Translations under genes and position numbers: made by a program
DNA from: Herbivorax alkaliphila
GTDB taxonomy: Bacteria; Bacillota; Clostridia; Acetivibrionales; Acetivibrionaceae
Direction: 5' to 3'
Length of the DNA stretch: 64,000 nt
NCBI RefSeq assembly: GCF_030848475.1
Contig: NZ_JAVDDS010000020.1
Coordinates: forward strand, 1-64,000
The notes under the pieces: model-generated
Databases searched by the model: none
What the model saw: only the letters and a program-made list of their open reading frames with translations
What the model was told of the DNA's origin: nothing
In this document: in pieces, positions 43,400-51,917 of the stretch
Layout: the number at the start of each line of letters is the position of its first letter
How positions within the stretch are numbered: the stretch's first letter is position 1

Positions 43400-44806
43400 T
43401 TACAGTAAAAAGTCGAAAAAATAAGTAATTACAAACAAAATATTTATAATTGCCAATTTGGTTCTGCTAACCTCAAGAGGTTTGATATAGGGATTTTCCT
43501 CATATGAGTAGTCCTTTGCCACTTGAAGGCTCTTTTTTGTCAGTTCATCAATTTCTGACATTAAAATTTGTGAAAACTCTTCACTATGCACTACAATCAT
43601 GCTCTCTGTGCTTAAAAAAGAACTTCTAGCATCAAAATTAAAGGTTCCAATTAAGCTTATTTTGTTATCAATAATATAGGATTTTGCATGTAGTGATCCG
43701 TTATCTTGATATTCATATAAGTAATCAATGTTATTTGCAATGTTTTTTCTATTTTTCTTGTATCCTGCCATAGCAAAATAATTTGGACTTGACGCATATG
43801 AATTAGTCAATATAGTAGTTTGAGCAGAAAGTATAGCTTCAATGTCAAGGTGTTTTAGCATCTGATTTGTAGGTATAATATATGGACTTTGAATAAAAAC
43901 TGATTCTTCTGCTTCTGCCATGAGTTTTCCAATTTCAGATAGAACCCAAGGGGCTTTATTTAATCTTGTAATAGGATTGTGGATAAATGATATTTTATCT
44001 GCAGGCACTGATAAATCATGCCAGTCCATATCAAAAACAAAATATTCTGGATGGTCTACTTTTAATGAATTAATATATTGCTTTAGGTATTTTTCTTTTT
44101 TTGAACCTTTTGCTGCTTGAGAGTCTTTTAAATTGTCAATTGCATTTTTAGAATATTCATGCCTCCAAAGAGTATTAAAGTAGTCTTTCATATCACTTAT
44201 AACACTTTTAGAGATGTTATCAGTATCGGTGTTAATAATCAGGACATCTCTGTCGTATACTGGACTGTTATAGTCTTTTAAATAATACTTATCCCCAATA
44301 TTACGACCACCTATCATGGCAAATTCATTGTCCACAATAATATGCTTATCATGAAGCCTGTTGTTCCACGTCCATGGTTTTAGAACAGATAAAGGTTCAT
44401 AAAATTTAAGCTCAATATTAGGGTGGTTTACAAGTGCGTACTGAATATCTTTTGAAGAGCCTATCAAATTATGGAAAATGCCATCTAATAAAATGCGTAC
44501 ATGAACTCCTCTGTCAGCAGCTTCAAGTATACTTCCAAAAAATATTTGTCTTGCATCTCCACTGTGTGTAGTGTAATAGGCAATGTCTAAAGTTTTTTGT
44601 GAATTTTCAATAAGATTAATTCTGCTTAATCCTGAATTGTATCTGTCTTCTATAAGAGTCACTCTGTCCTGACCTGTATTGTAATGAGAAAAATCCTCTT
44701 TTTTTAAATCGTTGTTACTATGGATTAAGAAAAAACCAGCACCTGTTATAAGTGCATATATTAAGTAAAAAACCAAAATTTTTCTCAAGCATTTTAATAC
44801 TTTCAA
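43400..44806 (-). CDS. Phospholipase D superfamily protein, cardiolipin-synthase-like
   Basis: The 468-residue product has one N-terminal membrane helix and two HKD motifs of the phospholipase D superfamily: LHDKHIIVDNEFAMIGGRN and LHAKSYIIDNKISLIGTFNFD. This is the layout of membrane phosphatidyltransferases and related hydrolases. A second helix near the C-terminus (LAIINILFVITYFFDFLL) ends the protein. The start is uncertain: a TTG at 44806 lies 11 nt after AAAGGAG, while the ATGs upstream have no ribosome site. Confidence 0.83.
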   Translation of the reverse strand: MKVLKCLRKILVFYLIYALITGAGFFLIHSNNDLKKEDFSHYNTGQDRVTLIEDRYNSGLSRINLIENSQKTLDIAYYTTHSGDARQIFFGSILEAADRGVHVRILLDGIFHNLIGSSKDIQYALVNHPNIELKFYEPLSVLKPWTWNNRLHDKHIIVDNEFAMIGGRNIGDKYYLKDYNSPVYDRDVLIINTDTDNISKSVISDMKDYFNTLWRHEYSKNAIDNLKDSQAAKGSKKEKYLKQYINSLKVDHPEYFVFDMDWHDLSVPADKISFIHNPITRLNKAPWVLSEIGKLMAEAEESVFIQSPYIIPTNQMLKHLDIEAILSAQTTILTNSYASSPNYFAMAGYKKNRKNIANNIDYLYEYQDNGSLHAKSYIIDNKISLIGTFNFDARSSFLSTESMIVVHSEEFSQILMSEIDELTKKSLQVAKDYSYEENPYIKPLEVSRTKLAIINILFVITYFFDFLL

Positions 44807-44882
44807 TTTTAGAGCCACTCCTTTCATCATTATAATTCTATTATAAATCATTAATATGAATTAAGTATGAACAATGATACAG

Positions 44883-44911
44883 TGAGACAAGAGAACCGTC
44901 CCCTTGTCTGC
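44883..44911. repeat. REP-like palindrome type B, copy 1
   Basis: GTGAGACAAGAGAACCGTCC followed by CCTTGTCT. It is an imperfect palindrome of the same family as 49021-49050, 49057-49080 and 49632-49664. It lies immediately upstream of the promoter of the CHSA-repeat operon. Confidence 0.85.
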
Positions 44912-44923
44912 TGCATTTTATAT

Positions 44924-44951
44924 TGACATGAAATTCAAAAAACTCTATACT
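44924..44951 (+). promoter_or_regulatory. Sigma-A promoter of the CHSA-repeat/radical SAM operon
   Basis: A perfect TTGACA (44924-44929) and TATACT (44946-44951) with a 16-nt spacer. Transcription would start about 36 nt before the ATG at 44995. Confidence 0.7.
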
Positions 44952-44994
44952 TATAAGTAGATTTGACAGATAAATAATTTTAAGGTGGCCTGTT

Positions 44995-46707
44995 ATGATA
45001 AAAAAAGCTTTAATATGTTTTATAATATTATTTATATTAATTGTTCCAGGGAAAGAGGGAATTGAGGCTTCAACTATTGCAAATCTTGGATTTGTGGAAA
45101 CTGATGTAATTTTGTTTCCTGATGGAGAAGCTCTTGTGTCTTATACCATACGCTATAATTTAGTAGAGGATAAAACCATGTTGGCATTTACTATGGGGGG
45201 ATTTGATAAAATCACACCTGTTTTTGATATGGAAAGTGCATGGGTTATAACTGATGAAAACATATCTTACGATATTGATATAATTAATCTTGGTGGTGGC
45301 GATTATGATATTATAAATGCCGATTCAAGAAGACTTGGAGGTGAATATCTCACATACAAGTTTCAATTTATGGCAGATATGGCTGAGGCAGGTTATCTGG
45401 AAAAAACCACATCTGAGGATGGACGTGATTTAATGGTGTTTAATTGGGCACCTACCGAATGGGATGAGTCTATGGAGCACTATACTGTAAGGATAAACTA
45501 TCCCTTAGAGTTTTCAGAAAGATCTGGTACAAGAGAAGAAGTGGAAGAATTTTTACTAGAACACCATTTTGCAACAGAGGAATGGATGAATGAAGAATAT
45601 CTTATCGATTATAGAGTTGAAATGATAGATGAAACTCCTTGGGTTCAAGTGCAACTTCATAAGGATAATCTCCAATCAAGATATTCTTTTCGCATTCAAC
45701 AGTACATTACAGAAGAAATCTTTACTGATATTGATGATAAACCTACAGAAGGTTATGAAGGTTCGACAAAAGGTGAACAGGAGCCTTGGGGAGAAGAGGG
45801 AAGAACAGAAGATGTAAGTGATGCTGAAGATAAGTCTTCTGCTAGGCGTGGATTGTTAGTTGCTATGGGGATTTTGTTTGCAGGTACTATTTTAGCTGTT
45901 GGTAAAAAGCATAGATCTATGGTAAAGGCTCAGGCAACTTTAGATCAGGTGCAATGGGCAAGAGATGACTGGGAGCCACCAAAGCTTGAAATAGCTTCAT
46001 TTCGTAAAGATGGTACCATTGCGGATCAGCTCAACGCTGTGGAGGCTGCACTTTTAATTGGTATTCCATATAAAAAGATTCTATCGGCAATTTTGTCAAA
46101 GCTTGTAGAATTAGAATTTGTTGAAGAGGTTTCTAAAGATCCTTTAAGAGTACGTAGAATAGGCCATTTAGACACATCAGCTCTTAATGAATATGAAATG
46201 ATGATGTATGAAGCGGCAAGAGATGGAGAATTTAGTGAAAAGGAAATAGAGGAAATATTACAAAAGCTAGTGGATAATGTCAAGGAGAAAACATGGGATT
46301 GTGATGTGGAAGCTACTCGTAAGTATTACAATGACAAAATTGCCCAAGCTAGAGGAAGTGAAGATGCAGAAGAGGATGAAAAGTCTCAAAAAGATAGAAC
46401 AGGCTACCATAGGAGAAGATATGGAAACAACTGGCCGTATTGGTACTATTACTATGGAGGATATAATCGTCGCAGATATAGTAATAATTTTGATAAATAT
46501 GAGACATCTATGCCGGTAAATCCAGATAACTTGTCATTTAATACAATGTTGGACTCGAAGACAGGTGCATTTGCATGTCATTCAGCCTGTCATGATGCAT
46601 GCCACTCAGCGTGTCATTCAGCGTGTCACTCAGCCTGTCACTCGGCGTGCCACTCAGCCTGTCATTCAGCGTGCCATTCGGCTTGCGTAAGTGGAGGTGC
46701 TAGGTGA
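44995..46707 (+). CDS. DUF2207-like membrane protein with C-terminal Cys-His-Ser-Ala repeats, candidate modified substrate
   Basis: The 570-residue product has a signal or anchor helix (about 4-24), an outer beta-rich domain of the DUF2207 type (about 30-240), an acidic linker, a membrane helix (about 285-304) and a cytoplasmic helical, winged-helix-like part (about 330-450). A Tyr/Trp/Gly/Arg-rich stretch (about 470-500) and then residues 528-564 follow: nine CHxA units (eight CHSA, one CHDA) plus a tenth Cys, ending VSGGAR. The tail should lie in the cytoplasm, where the radical SAM enzyme encoded next can reach it. Codons vary within the repeat (TGT/TGC, CAT/CAC, four Ala codons), so the protein sequence is under selection. 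The stop overlaps the next start by 4 nt. The modification role is inference. Confidence 0.85.
   Translation: MIKKALICFIILFILIVPGKEGIEASTIANLGFVETDVILFPDGEALVSYTIRYNLVEDKTMLAFTMGGFDKITPVFDMESAWVITDENISYDIDIINLGGGDYDIINADSRRLGGEYLTYKFQFMADMAEAGYLEKTTSEDGRDLMVFNWAPTEWDESMEHYTVRINYPLEFSERSGTREEVEEFLLEHHFATEEWMNEEYLIDYRVEMIDETPWVQVQLHKDNLQSRYSFRIQQYITEEIFTDIDDKPTEGYEGSTKGEQEPWGEEGRTEDVSDAEDKSSARRGLLVAMGILFAGTILAVGKKHRSMVKAQATLDQVQWARDDWEPPKLEIASFRKDGTIADQLNAVEAALLIGIPYKKILSAILSKLVELEFVEEVSKDPLRVRRIGHLDTSALNEYEMMMYEAARDGEFSEKEIEEILQKLVDNVKEKTWDCDVEATRKYYNDKIAQARGSEDAEEDEKSQKDRTGYHRRRYGNNWPYWYYYYGGYNRRRYSNNFDKYETSMPVNPDNLSFNTMLDSKTGAFACHSACHDACHSACHSACHSACHSACHSACHSACHSACVSGGAR
46576..46686 (+). 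repeat. In-frame 12-nt repeat array encoding (Cys-His-Ser-Ala)n
   Basis: Nine 12-nt units plus a final Cys codon. Units differ almost only at synonymous third positions; unit 2 carries Asp instead of Ser. The array is confined to the last 12 percent of the coding sequence. Confidence 0.95.
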
Positions 46708-48032
46708 AGAAACATAAGCTATCATGGGTTGATGAATTTTTAAATAGAATAAAGCCATATGTTTATATGCGCCTTAGTGATAATGTTTTGATTAGAATGC
46801 CAAATGAAGCCTTTAAGCTTAACACAACTGGAGCGAGGGTTATTGCTCATGTTTTAGAAGGGGGATCAGTTTTAGATTTTATTAAAATCAGGTCTGATTC
46901 ACCGGAAATTGAGAAGCAATTAGAGAGGTTTTTTGTAGACTTTTTGCGTATGTGGAATGATGAAGTTTGTGAAAATTACAGCACAGAAGCAATTAGAAGA
47001 GTTGAATTTAATCTTGGATATATTAAGATGCCTGTTTTATCAGAAGTAGCACTTACCTATAGTTGTAATATAAAGTGCCGCTTTTGTTATGCAGGCTGTA
47101 CTGAAAATAAAAAGACCGGCCTTGATTTTGAAGGTTTCAAAAAAGTTTTGGATATTATTCGTTATGAGGCAGAGGTGCCCAGTGTATCCTTTACAGGGGG
47201 AGAGCCTCTTCTTTGCAAGGAACTTCCTAAGCTTATCAAATATGCTTCTAAAAAAAATAAGATGAGAGTTAATCTTATTACAAATGGAACGTTGATTACT
47301 TTGCGAAAAGCTAAAGAGCTTGTGCGTTCTGGACTTTCATCGGCACAGGTAAGTATTGAATCTGCAAATTCTTTAGAACACGATAGAATTACTGGGGTTT
47401 CTGGAGCACATGCTGGTTCCATTGCAGGGTTTAAAGCTCTTAAGGAAGCAGGTGCAGTTGTGCATCCACATATGACAATCTGCAGTTTAAATCAAAATAA
47501 TTTAATGAAATATCCTTATTTTTGTAAAGATATTGGGGCAGATAGGTTTTCTGCTAATTTGGTCATTCCAGCAGGCAGGGGAAATGATGAAGAATTGAAA
47601 GTAAGCTACAGTAAGATAGGTAAGTTGGTTGCAGATTTAAAGAGAGAAGCAGCGATAGCAGGGGTTAAATTTATGTGGTACTCTCCAACTCCTATATGTT
47701 TGTTTAACCCTTTGGCAGCAGGATTAGGAAACAGGGGGTGTAGTGCCTGTGAAGGACTTCTTTCAATTGATCCTAAAGGAAATGTATTGCCCTGCTCAAG
47801 CTGGCCAGAACCTATGGGAAATCTCCTTGAAGAAGGTTTTAAATCTGTGTGGTTTAATAAAAGGTCTAAGTGGATACGAAAAAAAGAAGCTGCTCCCAAA
47901 GAGTGTAAAAGTTGCAAACATTTTGCTGCATGTCAGGGGGCGTGTCCTCTGTATTTTAAAGTACATGGTTGTGGTGAACTCCATGATATATGGAAATCTT
48001 TAGAGTTATGCAAAGAAAGGAGTACTGTATGA
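46704..48032 (+). CDS. Radical SAM/SPASM peptide-maturase-like enzyme with PqqD-like N-terminal domain
   Basis: The 442-residue product starts with a PqqD-like RiPP-recognition domain (about 15-95, with [21 protein letters not shown]). The radical SAM core has CNIKCRFC (Cys 121, 125, 128) for the SAM-binding [4Fe-4S] cluster and the SFTGGEPLL motif. A C-terminal SPASM domain has C349-x9-G-x4-C364 and C401-x2-C404-x5-C410-x3-C414, then C423, giving ligands for two auxiliary clusters. This layout is typical of enzymes that form thioether or carbon-carbon links in ribosomal peptides. The GTG start lies in a GTGA overlap with the repeat protein, whose ten-Cys tail is the obvious substrate. Substrate and chemistry are inferred. 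Confidence 0.9.
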   Translation: MKKHKLSWVDEFLNRIKPYVYMRLSDNVLIRMPNEAFKLNTTGARVIAHVLEGGSVLDFIKIRSDSPEIEKQLERFFVDFLRMWNDEVCENYSTEAIRRVEFNLGYIKMPVLSEVALTYSCNIKCRFCYAGCTENKKTGLDFEGFKKVLDIIRYEAEVPSVSFTGGEPLLCKELPKLIKYASKKNKMRVNLITNGTLITLRKAKELVRSGLSSAQVSIESANSLEHDRITGVSGAHAGSIAGFKALKEAGAVVHPHMTICSLNQNNLMKYPYFCKDIGADRFSANLVIPAGRGNDEELKVSYSKIGKLVADLKREAAIAGVKFMWYSPTPICLFNPLAAGLGNRGCSACEGLLSIDPKGNVLPCSSWPEPMGNLLEEGFKSVWFNKRSKWIRKKEAAPKECKSCKHFAACQGACPLYFKVHGCGELHDIWKSLELCKERSTV

Positions 48033-49012
48033 ATAACTGGATTCGTTTACCTGGTTTTCCGCCTCCGGAAAAGCAAGATAGTGTACGTTTTTATGTACTA
48101 AAGAGTATTACCTATTCCACTAGAATGCTTTTGTATTTGATGTTTATGTCAGTTGGCTTTGCCATTCAGATTATAATGATGAATGCATGGCCTGGAGCGG
48201 TGTTTTTAATTTGTGCTACTTTACTAAATTTGGTACAGGGTTATGATAGTCGGGCTCGTCTTAAGGCATTTGATGTGGACAGCAACTGGACAGGGGTAGA
48301 TATGGATCGTATTCATGAAGTGGAAAAGCTAGATGACAGAATAACAAGATGGAACATGGATGCCTTAGATATCAGCAATGGTCTTGGAATATTTAGCTTA
48401 ATACTTGTGGGTATAGGAGTATATTTTTTATCTGGATTTTTGAGAACATATATAGGTTATCAAGAAGTGGGGACAATTTTTATAACCAATGTGATAATTC
48501 TAATATTACCTCTGTGGTTTAATGGAATCAAACGAGTTTTAAAGCAAGATAACTTGCGTGTCAAAATTGATATTGTTAAAAAGATGGAAGAACATTTTCA
48601 GAAGGTTAAGAAAGAAGGAGAAAATTTTAAGCCTGCATTAATGCTTGCTAGAAATGAAGAGGATAAGAGTATGCCTACTGATACTCGCTTTACTATTTCT
48701 TTTGATGATATGCCTTCTGACTTTTATGGGATTCAAGCACAGATTAATTTAAATGTAGTACAGGGAGCTAGTTATCCATATTTTTACTGCGTTATTCCTG
48801 CTAAAGTAGGTTATGGACTTGAAAAATATATTGATAAAATCCCTAAAGTGGGAAAAGTTATTGTGGAATTTCAAATTGATAAGCAGGCAGAGGTGATTGT
48901 TATTCGCCAGTATACGACAAAGACATCAGGTTATCATACAAAAATAAATTCATGTAAAAATATTCTTAATGTTACTTTAGAGGCAGCAAGAATAATTCTC
49001 AAACAAGACTGA
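48029..49012 (+). CDS. Unknown membrane protein, third gene of the CHSA operon
   Basis: The 327-residue product has four hydrophobic helices (about 30-52, 57-75, 115-140, 148-168) and a soluble C-terminal domain (about 180-327) that I do not recognise. It contains FDDMPSDFYGIQAQINLNV and a late strand KVIVEFQIDKQAEVIVIRQY. I chose the ATG at 48029, which overlaps the radical SAM stop (ATGA) and has AAGAAAGGAG upstream. It is translationally coupled to the maturase, so a role as partner, exporter or effector of the modified membrane protein is plausible but unproven. Confidence 0.75.
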   Translation: MNNWIRLPGFPPPEKQDSVRFYVLKSITYSTRMLLYLMFMSVGFAIQIIMMNAWPGAVFLICATLLNLVQGYDSRARLKAFDVDSNWTGVDMDRIHEVEKLDDRITRWNMDALDISNGLGIFSLILVGIGVYFLSGFLRTYIGYQEVGTIFITNVIILILPLWFNGIKRVLKQDNLRVKIDIVKKMEEHFQKVKKEGENFKPALMLARNEEDKSMPTDTRFTISFDDMPSDFYGIQAQINLNVVQGASYPYFYCVIPAKVGYGLEKYIDKIPKVGKVIVEFQIDKQAEVIVIRQYTTKTSGYHTKINSCKNILNVTLEAARIILKQD

Positions 49013-49020
49013 GACAGGGA

Positions 49021-49080
49021 GTGAGACAGGGGGACGGTTCTCTTGTCTCAAAAAAATGAGACAAGAGAACCGTCCCCCTA
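49021..49080. repeat. REP-like palindromes type B, copies 2 and 3, as a large inverted repeat
   Basis: Copy 2 (49021-49050) and copy 3 (49057-49080) face each other across AAAAAA. Their 23-nt arms (49028-49050 and 49057-49079) are perfectly complementary. The hairpin follows the last gene of the CHSA operon by about 15 nt and could block 3' exonucleases or end transcription, although it has no T tail. Confidence 0.85.
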
Positions 49081-49105
49081 TCTTGATTGAAAGAAGGTTT
49101 TTTTA

Positions 49106-49636
49106 ATGGTTAAAACAATAGTAATATACAAATCAAAATATGGAAGTACTGAAAAATATGCTAAGTGGATTGCAGAAGATGTTAAGGCAGACATTTTTAA
49201 AGCTTCAGAAGTAAATGTATCTAAGCTTTCAGAATATGATACCATTGTTTTTTGTGGAGGGTTATATGCAGGTGGCATCATTGGATTTTCTCTTATTAGG
49301 AAAAATTATGATAAGCTAAAAAATAAAAAAATTATTGTGGTTGCAGTGGGTGCTACATTAAGGAAGGAAAATGAAGTCGAAGGTGAAAAAAATAAAAACC
49401 TTACGCCTGAAATGAGAGATAGGGTACAGTTTTTTATATTACGTGGAGGGCTTAACTACAAAAAAATGGGATTGATAGATAGGTTTTTAATGTTCCTTTT
49501 GGTTAGTTCAATTAAATCTAAAAAACCAGAGCAACTGGATAATGATGCAAAAGGCATACTTGCCACTTATGGTAAAACAGTCGATTTTACAGATAAAAAA
49601 AGCATCCAACCTATTGTAGATGCAATTAAAAAGTGA
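49106..49636 (+). CDS. Flavodoxin-domain protein
   Basis: The 176-residue product has the flavodoxin FMN phosphate-binding loop at the N-terminus (IVIYKSKYGSTEKYAKWIA), then TIVFCGGLYAGG and KKIIVVAVGAT at the second and third flavin loops. Its length and the C-terminal extension resemble HemG-like or menaquinone-dependent flavodoxin-fold reductases, but the electron partner cannot be told. It lies between type B palindromes, right after the CHSA operon on the same strand, so it may act with that system or merely be adjacent. Confidence 0.8.
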   Translation: MVKTIVIYKSKYGSTEKYAKWIAEDVKADIFKASEVNVSKLSEYDTIVFCGGLYAGGIIGFSLIRKNYDKLKNKKIIVVAVGATLRKENEVEGEKNKNLTPEMRDRVQFFILRGGLNYKKMGLIDRFLMFLLVSSIKSKKPEQLDNDAKGILATYGKTVDFTDKKSIQPIVDAIKK

Positions 49637-49664
49637 GACAAGAGAACCGTCCCCTTGTCTCACT
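49632..49664. repeat. REP-like palindrome type B, copy 4
   Basis: AGTGAGACAAG at the left and CTTGTCTCACT at the right flank the conserved AGAACCGTCCC core. It begins at the end of the flavodoxin gene, overlapping its last codons, and may end transcription between the two convergent genes. Confidence 0.85.
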
Positions 49665-49671
49665 TTGAGAA

Positions 49672-51708
49672 TTATTTTTTATCTAAAACATATTCGTGTC
49701 CAAATTCTTCAAATATTAAACCAACTACAATGTCATCTTCATCCTTTATAAATTCAATTTCAGCTTCATACTCTTCATAGAAAAATTCAGTTTCAGACAT
49801 AGGGAATATTTCTAAATACAGATGGTCAGTCATTTGAGCATAAATTCCATCATCTTCAGTTGATATAGTTAATACAAGGTCGGATTCAAATTCATATTCT
49901 CCAACATATTCTTCATAAATTTCAGGGGCTACTTCTACAATTTCTCTTTCTTTAGGAGCACTAGACACTTTTACTGTATCTATAACTTCCCCTCCTTGTT
50001 TAAATTGAAGACCGACTATTTCTCCAGAATCATCCTTTTTAAAAGTAATATAGGCCTCTATTTCCTTATAGAAAAACTCAGTTTCAGACATAGGGAATAT
50101 TTCAACTTCTACCTGACCTGGAAGTTGAGCATACAACTGATCTTCGCTTTCTGTAATAGTAATATTAGATTCTGAAATGTGCTGATAAAGACCAGTGTAG
50201 GATTGAAGTGTTTCAGAGTCAAGTTCTATTTCAGTAATTTCAGGTGGTAACTGATAAGGTTCTTTATTTAAGATTTTAAGTAAAACTTCAACTATGGAGT
50301 CGTAATCATAATTGTCATTGTTTATTGTAGCTATAATAGTCATATCTTTATCTACATATCTTGACATATAAGAAGTGAATCCGTGTATGTTTCCAGGGTG
50401 ATATATTACATCTCCAAATTCTGTTTCGGTAAAAATAAACCATCCAAGGCCAAAACCACCTGAAAAGAAGTTGTCTTCTATGTGTACATCAAAAATCATA
50501 TCAAGAGTTTCAGTTTTAACAAGCTTATCTGTTTTAAGAGCTGTTTCCCACTTATACAAATCTTCTACAGTTGAATATAGATAGCCGGAACCATAAGTGC
50601 TTTTTATAATGGCAGTATTGTCTTCAACAAGCTCTAAATCTAAAAATCCTAAATGACCTTCTGCTAAATTCAATTCATCATCAATTTCATAATAACTACC
50701 GGTATTATTCATTTCTAGAGGTTCAAAAATGTTTTGACTGAAATATTCGTCAAGGCTTAATTCACTTATCTCTTCAATAATACAACCTAATAAAACATAC
50801 CCTGAATTGTTGTAGTCCCAGTTTGTACCTGGGTCAAAAACTGGAGGATAATTTTTAATAAGGTCAATAATAGTTTCTTTGTCTAAATCTTCAGGTTCGA
50901 TTTCCAGCATACCAATCATATCAGTATAATTTACTATGCCTGAAGTGTGAGTTATAAGTTTTTGGATTGTAATATTATCAGCATAATCCATTTCAGGTAT
51001 GTATTTTGAGATAGTGTCATCTAAATCTAAAAGTTCTTGTTCATAAAGCTGCATTATTGCCATTGCAGTGAAAGTTTTGGTTAAATCTCCAATAGCAAAT
51101 TTTGTATCAGATGTAACTTTAGTTTCTTCTTCAATGTTAGCATAACCATAGCTTTCATTAAATAGTATTTCATCATCCTTTGCAATTAAAATAGAACCGT
51201 TAAAACCTTTATAGTTCTTCATTGCAGTTAGATATCTGTCAAAATGTTCTGATAAAGTCAATTCATCATCAAAAGGTGTTGATATTAATACTGTTCTTGT
51301 TTCAGCATCCCAGTCAACATCCATATTAAAAGTTTCACTGATGAATCTTAGTGGTACATAAGTTCTGTCTTCAAAAATTTGTGGTGCTGTGTCAAATTCT
51401 TTTTCAGTACCGTTAACTAAAGCAGTGCTTTCATCAATTGTCAGCAAAATGTCAGTAGAATCTTTAGTGATTGACACAGTTTTAGCGTCACCATCCCATT
51501 TTACATCAGCTCCTAAATTTTCAGCTATAAACCTTACTGGACAAAGTGTTCTAGAATCTTCGTTTATAAAAGGTTCGGCATCAGGGAAGTCTACAGTTTC
51601 TCCCTCAATCTTAACAATTATGTCTTGAGTTTCTGCAATTACTGAAAAACTCATAATTGACATAAACATTACAAATGTTACTAAAATAGAAGTTAATTTT
51701 TTTGTCAT
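49672..51708 (-). CDS. Secreted stalk-domain protein with serine-hydrolase (class C beta-lactamase-type) domain lacking the catalytic serine
   Basis: The 678-residue product has a signal peptide (about 1-25), a copper-amine-oxidase N-terminal-type stalk (about 28-140) and a domain of the class C beta-lactamase/DD-peptidase family (about 150-480). Where the family has S-x-x-K (usually IGSVTKTFTA), this protein reads IGDLTKTFTA: Asp 208 replaces the nucleophile, while Lys 211, HTSG, the Tyr motif (YNNSGY) and HPGNIHG are kept. Two tandem domains of about 70 residues at the C-terminus share IFPMSETEFFY and resemble DUF3471. It is probably a binding protein or pseudo-enzyme rather than a hydrolase. 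Confidence 0.85.
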   Translation of the reverse strand: MTKKLTSILVTFVMFMSIMSFSVIAETQDIIVKIEGETVDFPDAEPFINEDSRTLCPVRFIAENLGADVKWDGDAKTVSITKDSTDILLTIDESTALVNGTEKEFDTAPQIFEDRTYVPLRFISETFNMDVDWDAETRTVLISTPFDDELTLSEHFDRYLTAMKNYKGFNGSILIAKDDEILFNESYGYANIEEETKVTSDTKFAIGDLTKTFTAMAIMQLYEQELLDLDDTISKYIPEMDYADNITIQKLITHTSGIVNYTDMIGMLEIEPEDLDKETIIDLIKNYPPVFDPGTNWDYNNSGYVLLGCIIEEISELSLDEYFSQNIFEPLEMNNTGSYYEIDDELNLAEGHLGFLDLELVEDNTAIIKSTYGSGYLYSTVEDLYKWETALKTDKLVKTETLDMIFDVHIEDNFFSGGFGLGWFIFTETEFGDVIYHPGNIHGFTSYMSRYVDKDMTIIATINNDNYDYDSIVEVLLKILNKEPYQLPPEITEIELDSETLQSYTGLYQHISESNITITESEDQLYAQLPGQVEVEIFPMSETEFFYKEIEAYITFKKDDSGEIVGLQFKQGGEVIDTVKVSSAPKEREIVEVAPEIYEEYVGEYEFESDLVLTISTEDDGIYAQMTDHLYLEIFPMSETEFFYEEYEAEIEFIKDEDDIVVGLIFEEFGHEYVLDKK

Positions 51709-51917
51709 TTTTTACGCTCCTTTAAATCAATTATTTCTTCTATAGTAACACTGGGGAGGTGTAAAAAACAAGCTTTCATACTTACAAAAATAGTGTTAGT
51801 TTTTAACACTTACTTTAAAATTAAAAATAGTATACTTAGTTGTATAATGAAGGGAACAAAATTATAAATTTAACGTCAAATAAGTAAGAAAACAAATTTA
51901 AGCGAGGAGTTGATATT

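Noticed and set aside
46576-46686. Regular 12-nt repeat as a CRISPR array or microsatellite
   Set aside because: There are no spacers, the units are in frame within a long coding sequence, and the variation is almost wholly synonymous. It is a protein repeat.
44883-49664. Complete insertion sequence or transposon around the CHSA operon
   Set aside because: The bordering palindromes are short REP-like elements; no transposase, integrase or target-site duplication is visible.
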